Of a DNA stretch of 64,000 bases, positions 23,614-32,490 are shown piece after piece (position 1 is the stretch's first letter; each line of letters begins with the position of its first letter). Where the stretch lies: positions 124,001 to 188,000 of the forward strand of contig NZ_VJYI01000010.1 of assembly GCF_008065375.1 (NCBI RefSeq). The letters run 5' to 3'. This DNA is from Nonomuraea sp. SYSU D8015. Lineage in GTDB: Bacteria; Actinomycetota; Actinomycetes; Streptosporangiales; Streptosporangiaceae. Under the pieces are notes generated by a model that was given only the letters and a program-made list of their open reading frames with translations, did no database searches and was not told the origin of the DNA. A program made the translations under genes and the position numbers.

Positions 23614-24768
23614 ATGGACTTCGCGACGGAGAGGGAAGCCATGGTGACGCTGCTGCGGCAGCGTCAGGACGTCAGCGAGCCCGTGGCGGAGGCGATGCGG
23701 GCGGTGCCGCGCCACCTCTTCGTGCCCGGCGTCGACCCCGGTGAGGCCTACCAGGACGGCCCCATCGTGACCAAGCGCGACGCCGACGGCCTGCCGATCA
23801 GCTCGTCGTCGCAGCCCGCGATCATGGCCATCATGCTCGACCAGCTCGGCGTGGAGCCCGGGCACCGGGTGCTGGAGATCGGCGCGGGCACCGGCTACAA
23901 CGCCGCCCTGCTCGCCCGCCTGGCCGGGCCCGACGGGCGCGTCGTGAGCGTCGACATCGACGAGGACCTGGCCGCCCAGGCCCGGGAGCATCTGGCGGCC
24001 GCGGGGGAGTCCGGCGTCGAGGTGGTGTGCGCGGACGGCGCCGGGGGCCACCCCGGGCTGGCCCCGTACGACCGGCTGATCGCCACGGTCGGCGTGTGGG
24101 ACCTGGCTCCCGCCTGGCTGGAGCAGCTGAAGCCGGACGGGCGGCTGGTGGTGCCGCTCGATCTGCGCGGCGTGCAGGTGTCGGTGGCCATGGAGCGCGA
24201 GGACGGCCACTGGGTCAGCCGGTCGGTGGCGCCGTGCGGATTCATGCGGATGCGGGGCCCGTACGCCGGGCCCGAGGTGCTCACCGTGCTGCGGCGGGAT
24301 CCCGAGCTGATGCTGGGGCTGCCCGAGCGGCGCGAGCTCGGCGACGTGCTCGCCGCCCTCGACGCCGTGCCCACCGAGATCACCACCAAGGTGGAGGAGC
24401 CCGCGCCGGGGCCCGTGATCGGCATGGGCATGTCAATGTGGCTGGCTCTGCACGAGCCGCGCTGGTGCGTGCTGAGCGGGCAGACGCCCACCGGGCCGAC
24501 CATGACCGTGGGCATCGCCGAGGATGACAGCATCGCCGTGCTGGCCGCGGAGGACTTCCTGGTCGCCCGCGGCCACGGGGCCGGCGGCGCCAGGCTCGCG
24601 GCCGAACTGGCCGGGCACGTCACGGCGTGGGACGAGGCGGGCCGCCCGCACGCGGGCGACCTGCGGGTGGTCGCCTACCCGGGACAGGCGGACGCCGGAG
24701 CGCCCGAGGGGATCGTGATCCGCAAGCGCCACACCACCCTGGTGGTGAGCCTCCGCCGGGGCCGCTAG
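23614..24768 (+). CDS. PIMT-like protein methyltransferase (FxLD-type)
   Basis: 384 residues. The first 200 are a protein-L-isoaspartate methyltransferase-type SAM domain: AMRAVPRHLFVPGVD, SISSSSQP-type substrate loop (PISSSSQPAIMAIML), motif I VLEIGAGTGYNAALLARL and VVSVDIDEDLAAQA. The C-terminal 180 residues are an extra domain, as in the actinomycete methyltransferases of the FxLD lanthipeptide type. No FxLD-like precursor is near, so repair of isoaspartate or another protein is equally possible. The alternative ATG at 23641 has a better ribosome site (GAGGGA), but 23614 keeps the first helix complete. Confidence 0.82.
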   Translation: MDFATEREAMVTLLRQRQDVSEPVAEAMRAVPRHLFVPGVDPGEAYQDGPIVTKRDADGLPISSSSQPAIMAIMLDQLGVEPGHRVLEIGAGTGYNAALLARLAGPDGRVVSVDIDEDLAAQAREHLAAAGESGVEVVCADGAGGHPGLAPYDRLIATVGVWDLAPAWLEQLKPDGRLVVPLDLRGVQVSVAMEREDGHWVSRSVAPCGFMRMRGPYAGPEVLTVLRRDPELMLGLPERRELGDVLAALDAVPTEITTKVEEPAPGPVIGMGMSMWLALHEPRWCVLSGQTPTGPTMTVGIAEDDSIAVLAAEDFLVARGHGAGGARLAAELAGHVTAWDEAGRPHAGDLRVVAYPGQADAGAPEGIVIRKRHTTLVVSLRRGR

Positions 24769-25226
24769 GGCACCGTCCACTCACCGCCGACCATGAGGTC
24801 GCGGCCCTTCAGCTCATTGGATTCCCGCCACGCCTGCACCCGCTCCGGAGTGATCCGGAAATAGTGGTACGCGTTGCTCTCCTCACGCGGGTCGAAGCCC
24901 GCCTTCGCGGCGAAGGCGTCGCCGACCTCGGCGGGGATGTCGTCGGCGGGTGTGGCGTGCACCGTGCCCTCGACGAGCACGACGTCGCGCACCAGCCCGA
25001 TGCCGACGCGGACCCGGCCGGTGGCCAGCAGGTTGCGGCCGGTCGGGGAGGCGGTGGCCGTCGCGATCAGCAGGGTCGCGCCGTCCCACAGGAAGGACAG
25101 CGGCACGAGGTAGGGCATCCCGCCGTCCTCGCCGGCCGTGGCCACCCAGGCGTCCACGTCGTGCTCGAGCCGGTGCAGCGTGTCCTGCTTGCGTTGTTCG
25201 GGGGTGCGAGGGGCGGGCCGGGTCAT
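24765..25226 (-). CDS. Pyridoxamine-5'-phosphate-oxidase-like flavin/F420-binding protein
   Basis: 153 residues with the split-barrel pattern of the PNPOx family: DAWVATAGEDGGMPYLVPLS, FLWDGATLLIATATASPTGR, NLLATGRVRVGIGLVRDVVL, VEGTVHATP. The family binds FMN or F420 and often reduces small molecules. No specific substrate can be named. Its end overlaps the convergent methyltransferase gene by 4 bp. Confidence 0.87.
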   Translation of the reverse strand: MTRPAPRTPEQRKQDTLHRLEHDVDAWVATAGEDGGMPYLVPLSFLWDGATLLIATATASPTGRNLLATGRVRVGIGLVRDVVLVEGTVHATPADDIPAEVGDAFAAKAGFDPREESNAYHYFRITPERVQAWRESNELKGRDLMVGGEWTVP

Positions 25227-25373
25227 CTGGGTGCTGTCTCCTGACGTCGCATCGGTTCGGGCGGTTCGTCATTATCTCGGACGCCGCGCCCGGGCAGGCG
25301 GAATGCCGGGTCTCGTCGGACAGGTCGATTACTCTGCGTAGTGGATACGTGTCATCACGTCATAGGAATGCCC

Positions 25374-25904
25374 ATGCGTACTCGTCCGATCCTCGTGCTG
25401 GCCGCCGCCGCGCTCGCCGGATGCGCCCATGTCTCGACGAACACCGCGGCCGTGCCGCCGACGACCGAGCCGCAGCCGTCCGAGCAGGACAGAGCCTGGC
25501 TGCGGACCATCCACCAGGGCAACCTGGCGGAGGTCCAGGCGGGACGTCTGGCGGAGGGCAAGGGCACGACGAAGCAGGTCAAGGCGATCGGCCGGATGCT
25601 CGTCCAGGATCACGCGAGAATGGACGTCCAGGTCGTCCAGACGGCCTCAGGACTCGGCATCCGGCTTCCCGGCTCCACCTCCGGCGAGCAGCGCGCCGAG
25701 TACCTCCGGCTGCGGGACGCCACGGGCAAGGCCTTCGACCAGGAGTTCCTCGCCAGCATGACGAACGCGCACACGGCCGCGATCGCCGCCACCCAGACGG
25801 AGATCTCCAAGGGATCGTCCCCGGCGGTCGTGTCCCTGGCCAAGACCGCGGCGCCCAAACTCCAGGAGCACCTGACCGCGCTGCGAAAGGCTCAGGGCGG
25901 CTGA
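25374..25904 (+). CDS. DUF4142 lipoprotein
   Basis: 176 residues. The signal peptide MRTRPILVLAAAALAGCAHV has a lipobox (LAGC), so the protein should be lipid-anchored outside the membrane. The DUF4142 four-helix domain follows: RAWLRTIHQGNLAEVQAGRL, VKAIGRMLVQDHARMDVQVV, LRDATGKAFDQEFLASMTNA, HTAAIAATQTEISKG. It is the second DUF4142 protein in the window (compare 12664). The ATG at 25374 is spaced 6 bp from AGGA, better than the ATG at 25368. Confidence 0.88.
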   Translation: MRTRPILVLAAAALAGCAHVSTNTAAVPPTTEPQPSEQDRAWLRTIHQGNLAEVQAGRLAEGKGTTKQVKAIGRMLVQDHARMDVQVVQTASGLGIRLPGSTSGEQRAEYLRLRDATGKAFDQEFLASMTNAHTAAIAATQTEISKGSSPAVVSLAKTAAPKLQEHLTALRKAQGG

Positions 25905-26672
25905 CGTCCGCATTTCAATTTTCACCTTTCCGAGAAGGGGAAATTCACCCGGCCGGTTGAAACGGCTCCACGCGATTTCCGGACGGATCCTCCGGAGGCG
26001 GATACGGCTCCCTTCGCGAGGCCTCGGCGCGCTGCTGAGTGGGGCTCCACCTGGGCCGGGAGGTGCGCTGAGCAGCAGTCGCAGGCGGCGTCTTCGACGA
26101 CGGGCCGGGCGGTGGGCATGGCCATTGACGCCTCCGGCGATGGGCTGACACCTTCCGGCAGAAGGTCGTGCCGAATTTCGATGGACTCGAGGCCTGCTCA
26201 CCGATATTTCCGGAAATCAGGGAATTGGTCCGGTCTCCTTGAGTAGGGCGCGCGTATCGCATATTTCCGATATTTCCGACGCTCCCGCAGGAGACGGGCG
26301 GCCGTCGCCGGGCCACTCGCCGCCGTGAGGCCTTGCTCCCGCGCGCCGGCGCGGCGGATGGCGATGAATCCGGTCTAGTGACGAATCACTATCGATCAGG
26401 TAAGGCACGGACGAGCGGGAGTGATCCAGTAGCACTCAGTAACCTCCTCCGGCCTGCGTCGCGCCGGGCGGTGCCGGCCGTCCGAAGGCGGGCGACAGGG
26501 CCCCGACCACGGCTCGGGGGTGCCGGGAGGGGCCGCTTCGCGGCCTCCCTCTCTCGATCGCCGGATCGGCCCGGCTACAGATCATGACGCCGCGTAACCC
26601 GGGATTCACCTGGGGGAAGCCGCCCGTTCGCACCGGCGCCCGCCCGGGCGGCAAGGGATCCATACCCTATCC
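25905..26672. other. Long intergenic stretch without supported gene
   Basis: No convincing reading frame. The part 26150-26290 is AT-richer than its surroundings and carries three copies of atatttccg (26204-26275). This may be a regulatory or remnant sequence. I see nothing more definite. Confidence 0.5.
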
Positions 26673-26673
26673 G

Positions 26674-26742
26674 TTAAGTGTCAGTTGACAGAAAACCGCC
26701 CGCTGCCCACGATCAGAGCGGCAGTATTAAGTGTGAATTTAC
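26674..26742 (+). promoter_or_regulatory. Promoter-like region with two long direct repeats before the 26.8-33.5 kb cluster
   Basis: ttaagtgtcagttgac (26674-26689) and ttaagtgtgaatttac (26727-26742) share 12 of 16 bases, spaced 53 bp (about five helix turns). TTGACA at 26685-26690 could be a -35 with CACGAT 17 bp later. The repeats look like binding sites for an activator of the cluster starting at 26783. Confidence 0.45.
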
Positions 26743-26782
26743 GAAGATCGAATACGGCCCACGGGTCAGGAGGTGGCCTCCG

Positions 26783-27685
26783 ATGAGCATCGAGCCAAGG
26801 GCGAAAGTGGCCCCCGAGCGAGTGCTGCCTGTCTGGGAAGGCCCGGTGCCCGTGGCGCCGGAGACGGCGGCGCAGCAGCGCGTCGTCCAGCGGATCTGCG
26901 CCAGGGTCGCCCCCGAGGGCGTGGAGATCGGCGTCGGTGAGCTGCCACCCGGCGGTCTGCAGGTGTGGATCGACACCCCGTCGCCGCCCGCCGAGCAGGA
27001 GGGCTGGGTCCTCTACCACCGCATGGCCCGCGAGGTGTCCCTGGTCGGCTGGCACTGCGAGGCCGACAAGGACCGTCTGCTGGTGCTCGGCTGGAGCGCC
27101 GCCTGCCTGCACAACCGCGTACGGCTGCTGCAGAGCGGCCTGCGCCGGCTGGCCGGCTTCGAGCACACCGCCCAGCGGGCCGTGCAGCTCGAGGGACAGA
27201 GCCCCGACGACGGCCCCGCCTCCCAGATCGTGGCCGCCACGTGCGCCTCGATCGAGCGGCGGCTGCGCTGGCCCGAGCGGCTGGCCGAGGTCGAAGGCTT
27301 CGAGCGCAGCTCCGGCCTCCCCCACCTGCAGCTGCTGCTGGCCCAGGTCATCGGCCTGGAGTCAAAGGTCGCCGCGGCCTGCCAGGAGCACCTGGTCATG
27401 GCCCGGGTGCTCGCCCGAGCCGTCTGCGAGCAGTACGCGCGGCACGCCGACCTGCGCCGCGCCCAACGAGAAGTGCTGGCCGAGTCACGCCGATGGGTGC
27501 ACGCCAGCTCCTTGATCCGTGGCTCGGCCACACGGCCGAGCTCCACCGGCGGCGGCCGCCCCCACATGGGGCTGGCGGAACGCCGGATCGCCGCGAGCGT
27601 CATCAACCACGGCGCGCCGAGGGCCACCCCCGCGGCCGCCGCTCCACGGGCCGGACACACCGGCTACGAGGAGGACACGCGCTGA
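26783..27685 (+). CDS. Hypothetical protein, 300 aa, first gene of the oxidoreductase cluster
   Basis: The ATG at 26783 follows AGGAGG at 26768-26773; the frame to 26678 is an unsupported extension. The protein is soluble and mostly helical after residue 90 (ACLHNRVRLLQSGLRRLAGF, HLQLLLAQVIGLESKVAAAC, HLVMARVLARAVCEQYARHA), with a beta-like N-terminal part (VEIGVGELPPGGLQVWIDTP). The end (from 265) is disordered and Arg/Pro/Gly-rich. I do not recognise a family. Its position suggests a regulator or an accessory protein of the cluster. Confidence 0.7.
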   Translation: MSIEPRAKVAPERVLPVWEGPVPVAPETAAQQRVVQRICARVAPEGVEIGVGELPPGGLQVWIDTPSPPAEQEGWVLYHRMAREVSLVGWHCEADKDRLLVLGWSAACLHNRVRLLQSGLRRLAGFEHTAQRAVQLEGQSPDDGPASQIVAATCASIERRLRWPERLAEVEGFERSSGLPHLQLLLAQVIGLESKVAAACQEHLVMARVLARAVCEQYARHADLRRAQREVLAESRRWVHASSLIRGSATRPSSTGGGRPHMGLAERRIAASVINHGAPRATPAAAAPRAGHTGYEEDTR

Positions 27686-27754
27686 CCTGAAGCCGCTCAA
27701 CGGCGAGTGGCCGTCCGGAAAACCCCATTCACATCCGGTAGGAGAGCTCCCGTC

Positions 27755-28024
27755 ATGCGAACCCCCCCGCACCTGCCCGGCCGCGCCAGGCACGAGTCGA
27801 CCGACACCGCCGTGCATTCGCGCCGTCCCCGGCGTCACCCGTACGGACTGCACGAGGTTCCCGTGCAGTCCCCGCCGCGCGCGGGCTCCGGCACGCTCGA
27901 CCTCCCTGAACCCGCCCCCGTCCCCGAGCCGGACGTGTACGTCGAGCAGCGGCTGCTCGGCATCAGGGAGTTGTCCAACCAGGCCATCGGCTCCATCGAC
28001 GACCTGCTCCAGCACACCGCCTGA
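27755..28024 (+). CDS. Hypothetical small protein, 89 aa
   Basis: ATG at 27755 with GGAG upstream. The first 60 residues are basic and Pro-rich (HESTDTAVHSRRPRRHPYGL). The last 30 form an acidic then helical segment (DVYVEQRLLGIRELSNQAIG, SIDDLLQHTA). No Cys, no Ser/Thr core, no signal peptide. It lies 18 bp before the FAD oxidase gene and must be co-transcribed. It could be a helper or docking protein. A peptide precursor is possible, but the typical leader/core features are missing. Confidence 0.65.
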   Translation: MRTPPHLPGRARHESTDTAVHSRRPRRHPYGLHEVPVQSPPRAGSGTLDLPEPAPVPEPDVYVEQRLLGIRELSNQAIGSIDDLLQHTA

Positions 28025-28042
28025 GAAAGCCAGAGGAGAGCC

Positions 28043-29443
28043 ATGCAGGAGCTCACGCGAGTGGAGCTGATGCCGCGCGACGTCGGGGGTCACCAGCCTC
28101 GCTCCATCGAGGGCACCGAGACGCCGCGCACCCTCGACGAAGTACGCGCCCTCGTCCGCCGCGCCATGACGACCAGGCGCCGCCTCTACCCGATCAGCAC
28201 CGGCAGGAACTGGGGGATGGGCTCGGCCATGCCGGTCACCGATGACAACGTCGTCGTCGACCTCAGCGGCATGAACCGGATCCGCAGCCTCGACCTGGAG
28301 GCCGGATACGCCGTCATCGAACCCGGCGTGACGCAGGCCCAGCTCGCCGCGGTGCTGCGCGACACCCCGTGGATGCTCAACGTCACCAACTCCTGCGCCG
28401 ACACCTCGGTCGTCGGCAACGCCCTCGACCGCGGCGACGGCACCTTCCGCTCCCGCGTCCACGACGTGGCCGGGCTGGAGGCCGTGCTGGCCGATGGCAG
28501 CGTGGTCACCACCGGCGGGCTGGACCCCGCGGGCCGCTATCACGGCCGGGTCGCCGGCCCCGACCTGACGCCCGCGTTCGTCCAGCACAACCTGGGCATC
28601 GTCACCGCCATGGCCGTCGCGCTCGTGCCGCGCCCGCAGACCGTCGGGTTCGTGCACGGCCGCATCCCCCGCCACCAGGTCGGCCTCGCGCTCGACGCGA
28701 TCGCCGGCTTCCTGCGCCGCGGAAACCCCGCCGACGGGATGCTGCGCGTACGCGAGATGGCGCTCGTGCCCAGCCACGGCGACTGGCTGCTGCCCGCGGG
28801 CATGGACCCCGGCCTGTTCACGATCATGGGGCCGCTGCTCGGCACCGACGCCGCCGTCGAGCTGGCCGAGGAGCTGCTGCGCAAGGCGCTGGTCGAGGTC
28901 GAGGGCGCCGAGGCGCTGCGTGTGGTGAACGCCGCCGAGGTACTGCCCGGCGACCCGCTGTACGCCAGGGCGCTCATGGCCCAGGGCATCCCCACGTGCC
29001 TGGGCGTGCGCAACGCCCTCCGCGTGGCCTCCTGCGACCAGATCGACCAGGGCCCGACCGGCTTCCTGGCGCTGATGCCGCTGATGCCCACGAACGCCCG
29101 CAAGACCGAGCAGATCCTGGCCGCCCTGCAGGCGGCCGTGGAGGCGCACACCACCGCCCTGCTGGTCGAGTGGAACCTCGTCAGCAAGCACCTGGCCAAC
29201 GGCGTCATCCAGATCTTCTTCGAGCGTGGCGTGCCGGACGCCGCCCACCGCGCGCACCAGCTCCGCAACGACGGCAACTGCCTGCTGCGCAGCCACGGCT
29301 GCGCGATCTACCGCTCCGACATCGACCACGCCGCGGCCGACGTCTGGTCCGAGACCAGCACCGCCAGCCTCGGCATGCTCCACCGGCTCAAGACCGCGCT
29401 CGACCCGGACGGCATGCTCTCGCCCGGCCGGTACGGCGCTTGA
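28043..29443 (+). CDS. FAD-linked oxidase (VAO/PCMH family)
   Basis: 466 residues. The PCMH-type FAD domain covers about 35-210: LYPISTGRNWGMGSAMPVTD (pyrophosphate loop), VVVDLSGMNRIRSLDLEAGY, AVIEPGVTQAQLAAVLRD, and the second FAD contact GNALDRGDGTF. The C-terminal substrate domain ends with the family-type LKTALDPDGMLSPGRYG. The family oxidises alcohols, amines or phenols and often installs double bonds in natural products. The start has AGAGGAGAG upstream. It is the first clearly enzymatic gene of the cluster. Confidence 0.9.
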   Translation: MQELTRVELMPRDVGGHQPRSIEGTETPRTLDEVRALVRRAMTTRRRLYPISTGRNWGMGSAMPVTDDNVVVDLSGMNRIRSLDLEAGYAVIEPGVTQAQLAAVLRDTPWMLNVTNSCADTSVVGNALDRGDGTFRSRVHDVAGLEAVLADGSVVTTGGLDPAGRYHGRVAGPDLTPAFVQHNLGIVTAMAVALVPRPQTVGFVHGRIPRHQVGLALDAIAGFLRRGNPADGMLRVREMALVPSHGDWLLPAGMDPGLFTIMGPLLGTDAAVELAEELLRKALVEVEGAEALRVVNAAEVLPGDPLYARALMAQGIPTCLGVRNALRVASCDQIDQGPTGFLALMPLMPTNARKTEQILAALQAAVEAHTTALLVEWNLVSKHLANGVIQIFFERGVPDAAHRAHQLRNDGNCLLRSHGCAIYRSDIDHAAADVWSETSTASLGMLHRLKTALDPDGMLSPGRYGA

Positions 29444-29526
29444 CAACCCGACAGATCCATCTTCGCCGGTCGCACAGCCGGAGTGTGCCGGCCGGCGCGG
29501 ACCACTCATAGCTTGGAGGTGACCAC

Positions 29527-31101
29527 GTGCGTTCGTCACCAGCACGGGGGACGGGCACGGCCGGCGTAGACCGCCGCCAGGGAGTCATGCTGCGGCTGGT
29601 CGGCGCGGGCGTCATGTTCACGGTGATGGCCGACACCACGGCCACCACCCTGGCCGTCGGGGTGTTGCGCTACACCCCGGCCGGCGCCGGCATGCCCCTC
29701 GGCGACCTGGTCTGGCTGACCAGCGCGGCGTTCATCCCGATCGCGGCGCTGCTGGCCACGGCCGGCCGCTGGGCCGACCTGTTCGGCCGCCGCCGGGTGC
29801 TGGCCGTCGGACTGGTGATCTTCGTGCTGGGCGGCGTCGCCACCGTCACCGTCGAGTCCTGGCCGTTCGTGCTGGGCGCGCGGGCCGTCCAGGGCGTCGG
29901 CGCCGCGGCGATGATCCCCGCCAGCCTCGGGCTGCTGCTCGGCGAGCTGCCGGAGTCGCAGCGGCGCGGCGCGATCGCGCTGTGGAGCTCCGCCTCCGGG
30001 CTCGGCTGCCTGCTCATGCAGGCGGGAGGCGGCTGGCTGGCCGCCACCGTCGACTGGCGGGCGCTGTTCGTCCCCGACGTCGTGATCGGCGTCGCGCTCC
30101 TCATCGCCTGCCTCGCGCTTCCGCCGGGTAAGCGCGCGGGCGCCAGGGGCCTGCCCGACGTGCTCGGCGCGTGGCTGCTCGCCGCCGGGATCGCGGTCGT
30201 CGTCCTGGCCATCTCCAAGGCCATGGCCTGGGGCATGGACGTGGTGTGGCTGGCGCTGGCCGCGCTCCTCCTCATCGGCGGGGCGCTCGCCCAGGCCAGG
30301 CACCACCGGCTGCCCGCCATCGACCTGGCGCTGTGGCGCCGGCCCAAGTTCGTCTGGGGATGGCTGGCCACGTGGTGTTTCGGCGCCCTGTCCTACGGCC
30401 TGCTGACCGTGCAGCCGCTGTACCTCCTCCACCTGGGCTACCCCATGCTGGAGGTGGCCATGTGGCTGACGCCCACGTCGGTGGCCGTCGTGGTGACGAG
30501 CTTCCTGGCCGGAAAGATCGTCAAGCGGATCGGAGCCTACGGCCTGATCTACGCGGGCTCCCTGCTCTGCGGCGGCGCGTGCGTGCTCGTCCTCACGCAG
30601 GTCGGGCCCACCGTGTGGGGCCTGGTCGCCAGCGTCGTGGTCGGCGTCGGAGTGGGCGCGCTGGCGCCCGGCACCTCCGTGGCCACCACCCTGGCCGCCC
30701 GCCCCCACCAGTACGCCTCCGCCGTCGGCGCGGCCACGATGGCGCGCATGGTCGGCGGCGCGGTGGGCATCGCCGTGGTCTCCGTCGTCATCGACCACCC
30801 GTTCATGACCGGCCCCTTCGAGGGACTGGCGGGCGCGATCGCGATCTGCGTCGCCATCTCGGTGCTGATCGGCGCGCTGGCCCTCACCAAGATCACCCGG
30901 CTGCGGACCGACCCCGGCGACGTCATGATCAAGGTGCCGCGCCGGATGCTGCTGGAGTTGCGGATGACCCTCGCCACCGTCGCGGCGGAGGCCGACGCGT
31001 TGCTACCTGTCGAGACCCGCACACCCCCCATGGACCACATCCCGCGGCCGCGTACGGCCGACTCCGGCCCGCTCGCCGGGACCCGCGGGCCTACGAACTA
31101 G
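29527..31101 (+). CDS. MFS exporter of the DHA2 (14-helix) drug/metabolite family
   Basis: 524 residues with 13-14 predicted membrane helices. The early segment MFTVMADTTATTLAVGVLRY, the loop motif A RWADLFGRRRVLAVG and the antiporter-type motif C region GASLGLLLGE-like (MIPASLGLLLGELPES) place it in DHA2. The last 60 residues are cytosolic. The GTG start has GGAGG eight bases upstream. In this cluster it probably exports the product. The usual TetR partner is absent. Confidence 0.9.
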   Translation: MRSSPARGTGTAGVDRRQGVMLRLVGAGVMFTVMADTTATTLAVGVLRYTPAGAGMPLGDLVWLTSAAFIPIAALLATAGRWADLFGRRRVLAVGLVIFVLGGVATVTVESWPFVLGARAVQGVGAAAMIPASLGLLLGELPESQRRGAIALWSSASGLGCLLMQAGGGWLAATVDWRALFVPDVVIGVALLIACLALPPGKRAGARGLPDVLGAWLLAAGIAVVVLAISKAMAWGMDVVWLALAALLLIGGALAQARHHRLPAIDLALWRRPKFVWGWLATWCFGALSYGLLTVQPLYLLHLGYPMLEVAMWLTPTSVAVVVTSFLAGKIVKRIGAYGLIYAGSLLCGGACVLVLTQVGPTVWGLVASVVVGVGVGALAPGTSVATTLAARPHQYASAVGAATMARMVGGAVGIAVVSVVIDHPFMTGPFEGLAGAIAICVAISVLIGALALTKITRLRTDPGDVMIKVPRRMLLELRMTLATVAAEADALLPVETRTPPMDHIPRPRTADSGPLAGTRGPTN

Positions 31102-31125
31102 TTCACCACCGAAAGGGCTCTCGTC

Positions 31126-32265
31126 ATGGCAACCACATCGTGCGACGTAGCCATCGTCGGCGCCGGGCTCGGCGGCTGCTTCCTGGCGTTACTCCTAAGC
31201 CGCCGCGGCCAGCGCGTCGTCGTCATCGAGCAGGGACCCTCCATCCCCAGCGCGGGCGCCGACTTCCTCAAGCCCCCCGGGCTGCGGGTGCTCGCCCGCC
31301 ACGGGCTGGCGGACCTCGTCGGACGCCATGGCCTCAGACGCGACATCATCCGCTACTACCACGACGGCGACCCGATCAGGGAATGCCGCTTCCCCGACGG
31401 CGGCTTCCTCATCCGCCCCTACCGTGAGCTGGTCGAGCTCATCTACGCCAGCTGCGCGATGGAGGGCGTGGAGTTCTGGTTCGACGCCGAGATCGACGAC
31501 ATCGCCGTCGGTGACGGCCGGGTCGAGGAGCTGACGCTCGCCGACGGCCGCCGGCTGCGGGCCGACGTCGTCGTCGGCGCCGACGGCACCAAGTCCGCCG
31601 TACGGCAGGCACTCGGCATCGAGCAGGTCACGATGCCGTACGAGCGGCTGCTCATGCGGGTGGCCACGGTGCCGCTGACGACCAGTGTCGCCCAGCTCAA
31701 CCGGCTCTACTTCAGCTCCGACGGCTGGCTCGCCTACCTGTACCCGCTCAACAGGGACCAGGCCAGGGTGTTCGTCGGCCTGCCGCCCGAGGACGACAAG
31801 GAGGTCTTCCAGGACGGTATCCCCACCCTGATCGACGAGCTCAAGAAGTTCGTCACCGAGAGCTCCGACGCCTTCGACTCCCTCCAGCCCGCCACCTGGC
31901 ACCTGATCAAGGTCTCCTCGCTGCGCGTGTCGGCGTACCACCAGGGCAACGCCGCGCTGCTCGGCTCGGCCGCGTTCGCCTGCCACCCGATGACGGGCAT
32001 GGGCATGAGCTACACGCTGCACGACGCGGAGATCCTGGCCGACGTCATCAGCGCGGCCGGAGGCGACACGGAGCTGCTCGACCGGTTGCTGTACGCCCGC
32101 TACGAGCCACGCAGGCACGCGCACCGGGAGCTGATCGACTACGGCGACGCCCTGGCCGCGACCTTCCGTGACCGGGACGCCTACCTGGCCGCCTTCCGCC
32201 CCGACCTGCACGTCTTCGGCACGGCCGCCGCGCCGGCCGAACCGCCGGTCCCGCAGCTCGTCTAG
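31126..32265 (+). CDS. FAD-dependent monooxygenase (PHBH fold)
   Basis: 379 residues. Dinucleotide-binding DVAIVGAGLGGCFLALLLSRRGQRVVVIEQ (first 35 residues, read as GxGxxG...E), the DG motif VVVGADGTKSAVRQALG, and a GD-type motif AALLGSAAFACHPMTGMGMS in which the usual GDAAH is changed to GSAAF. Such group-A enzymes hydroxylate, epoxidise or dehydrogenate lipophilic substrates with NAD(P)H. The Asp-to-Ser change in the FAD-ribityl motif is unusual. It lies 24 bp after the MFS gene. Confidence 0.9.
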   Translation: MATTSCDVAIVGAGLGGCFLALLLSRRGQRVVVIEQGPSIPSAGADFLKPPGLRVLARHGLADLVGRHGLRRDIIRYYHDGDPIRECRFPDGGFLIRPYRELVELIYASCAMEGVEFWFDAEIDDIAVGDGRVEELTLADGRRLRADVVVGADGTKSAVRQALGIEQVTMPYERLLMRVATVPLTTSVAQLNRLYFSSDGWLAYLYPLNRDQARVFVGLPPEDDKEVFQDGIPTLIDELKKFVTESSDAFDSLQPATWHLIKVSSLRVSAYHQGNAALLGSAAFACHPMTGMGMSYTLHDAEILADVISAAGGDTELLDRLLYARYEPRRHAHRELIDYGDALAATFRDRDAYLAAFRPDLHVFGTAAAPAEPPVPQLV

Positions 32266-32389
32266 AGCCGCGCCCCCGCCGCCCGCCATTCCCGAACCGG
32301 TGAGGTCGTCCTCATTTCCCACGCTGAGTGCGGTACGCCGGCCCGATCACCCAGGCGGCGGGGGCGCGTTTTGCCTCCATGGTAGGGCC

Positions 32390-32409
32390 TGCCCTACCAC
32401 AGGGACGGG
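32390..32409. promoter_or_regulatory. 20-bp palindrome upstream of the desaturase
   Basis: tggtagggc and gccctacca surround ct, a perfect 9+2+9 dyad about 80 bp before the desaturase start. The size fits a TetR- or LuxR-type operator. Downstream, cgatgctg (32443-32450) and cagcatcg (32474-32481) form a leader hairpin whose right arm touches the GGAG ribosome site of the gene. Confidence 0.5.
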
Positions 32410-32490
32410 TGACTGCCGGGGTTCGCATAGACTCCGCCGCAGCGATGCTGATGGGTATTCGCACACGACTCACCAGCATCGGAGATCAAT

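Noticed and set aside
26217..26435. 72-codon minus-strand frame in the long intergenic region
   Set aside because: No ribosome site, ordinary composition for chance frames, and no recognisable family.
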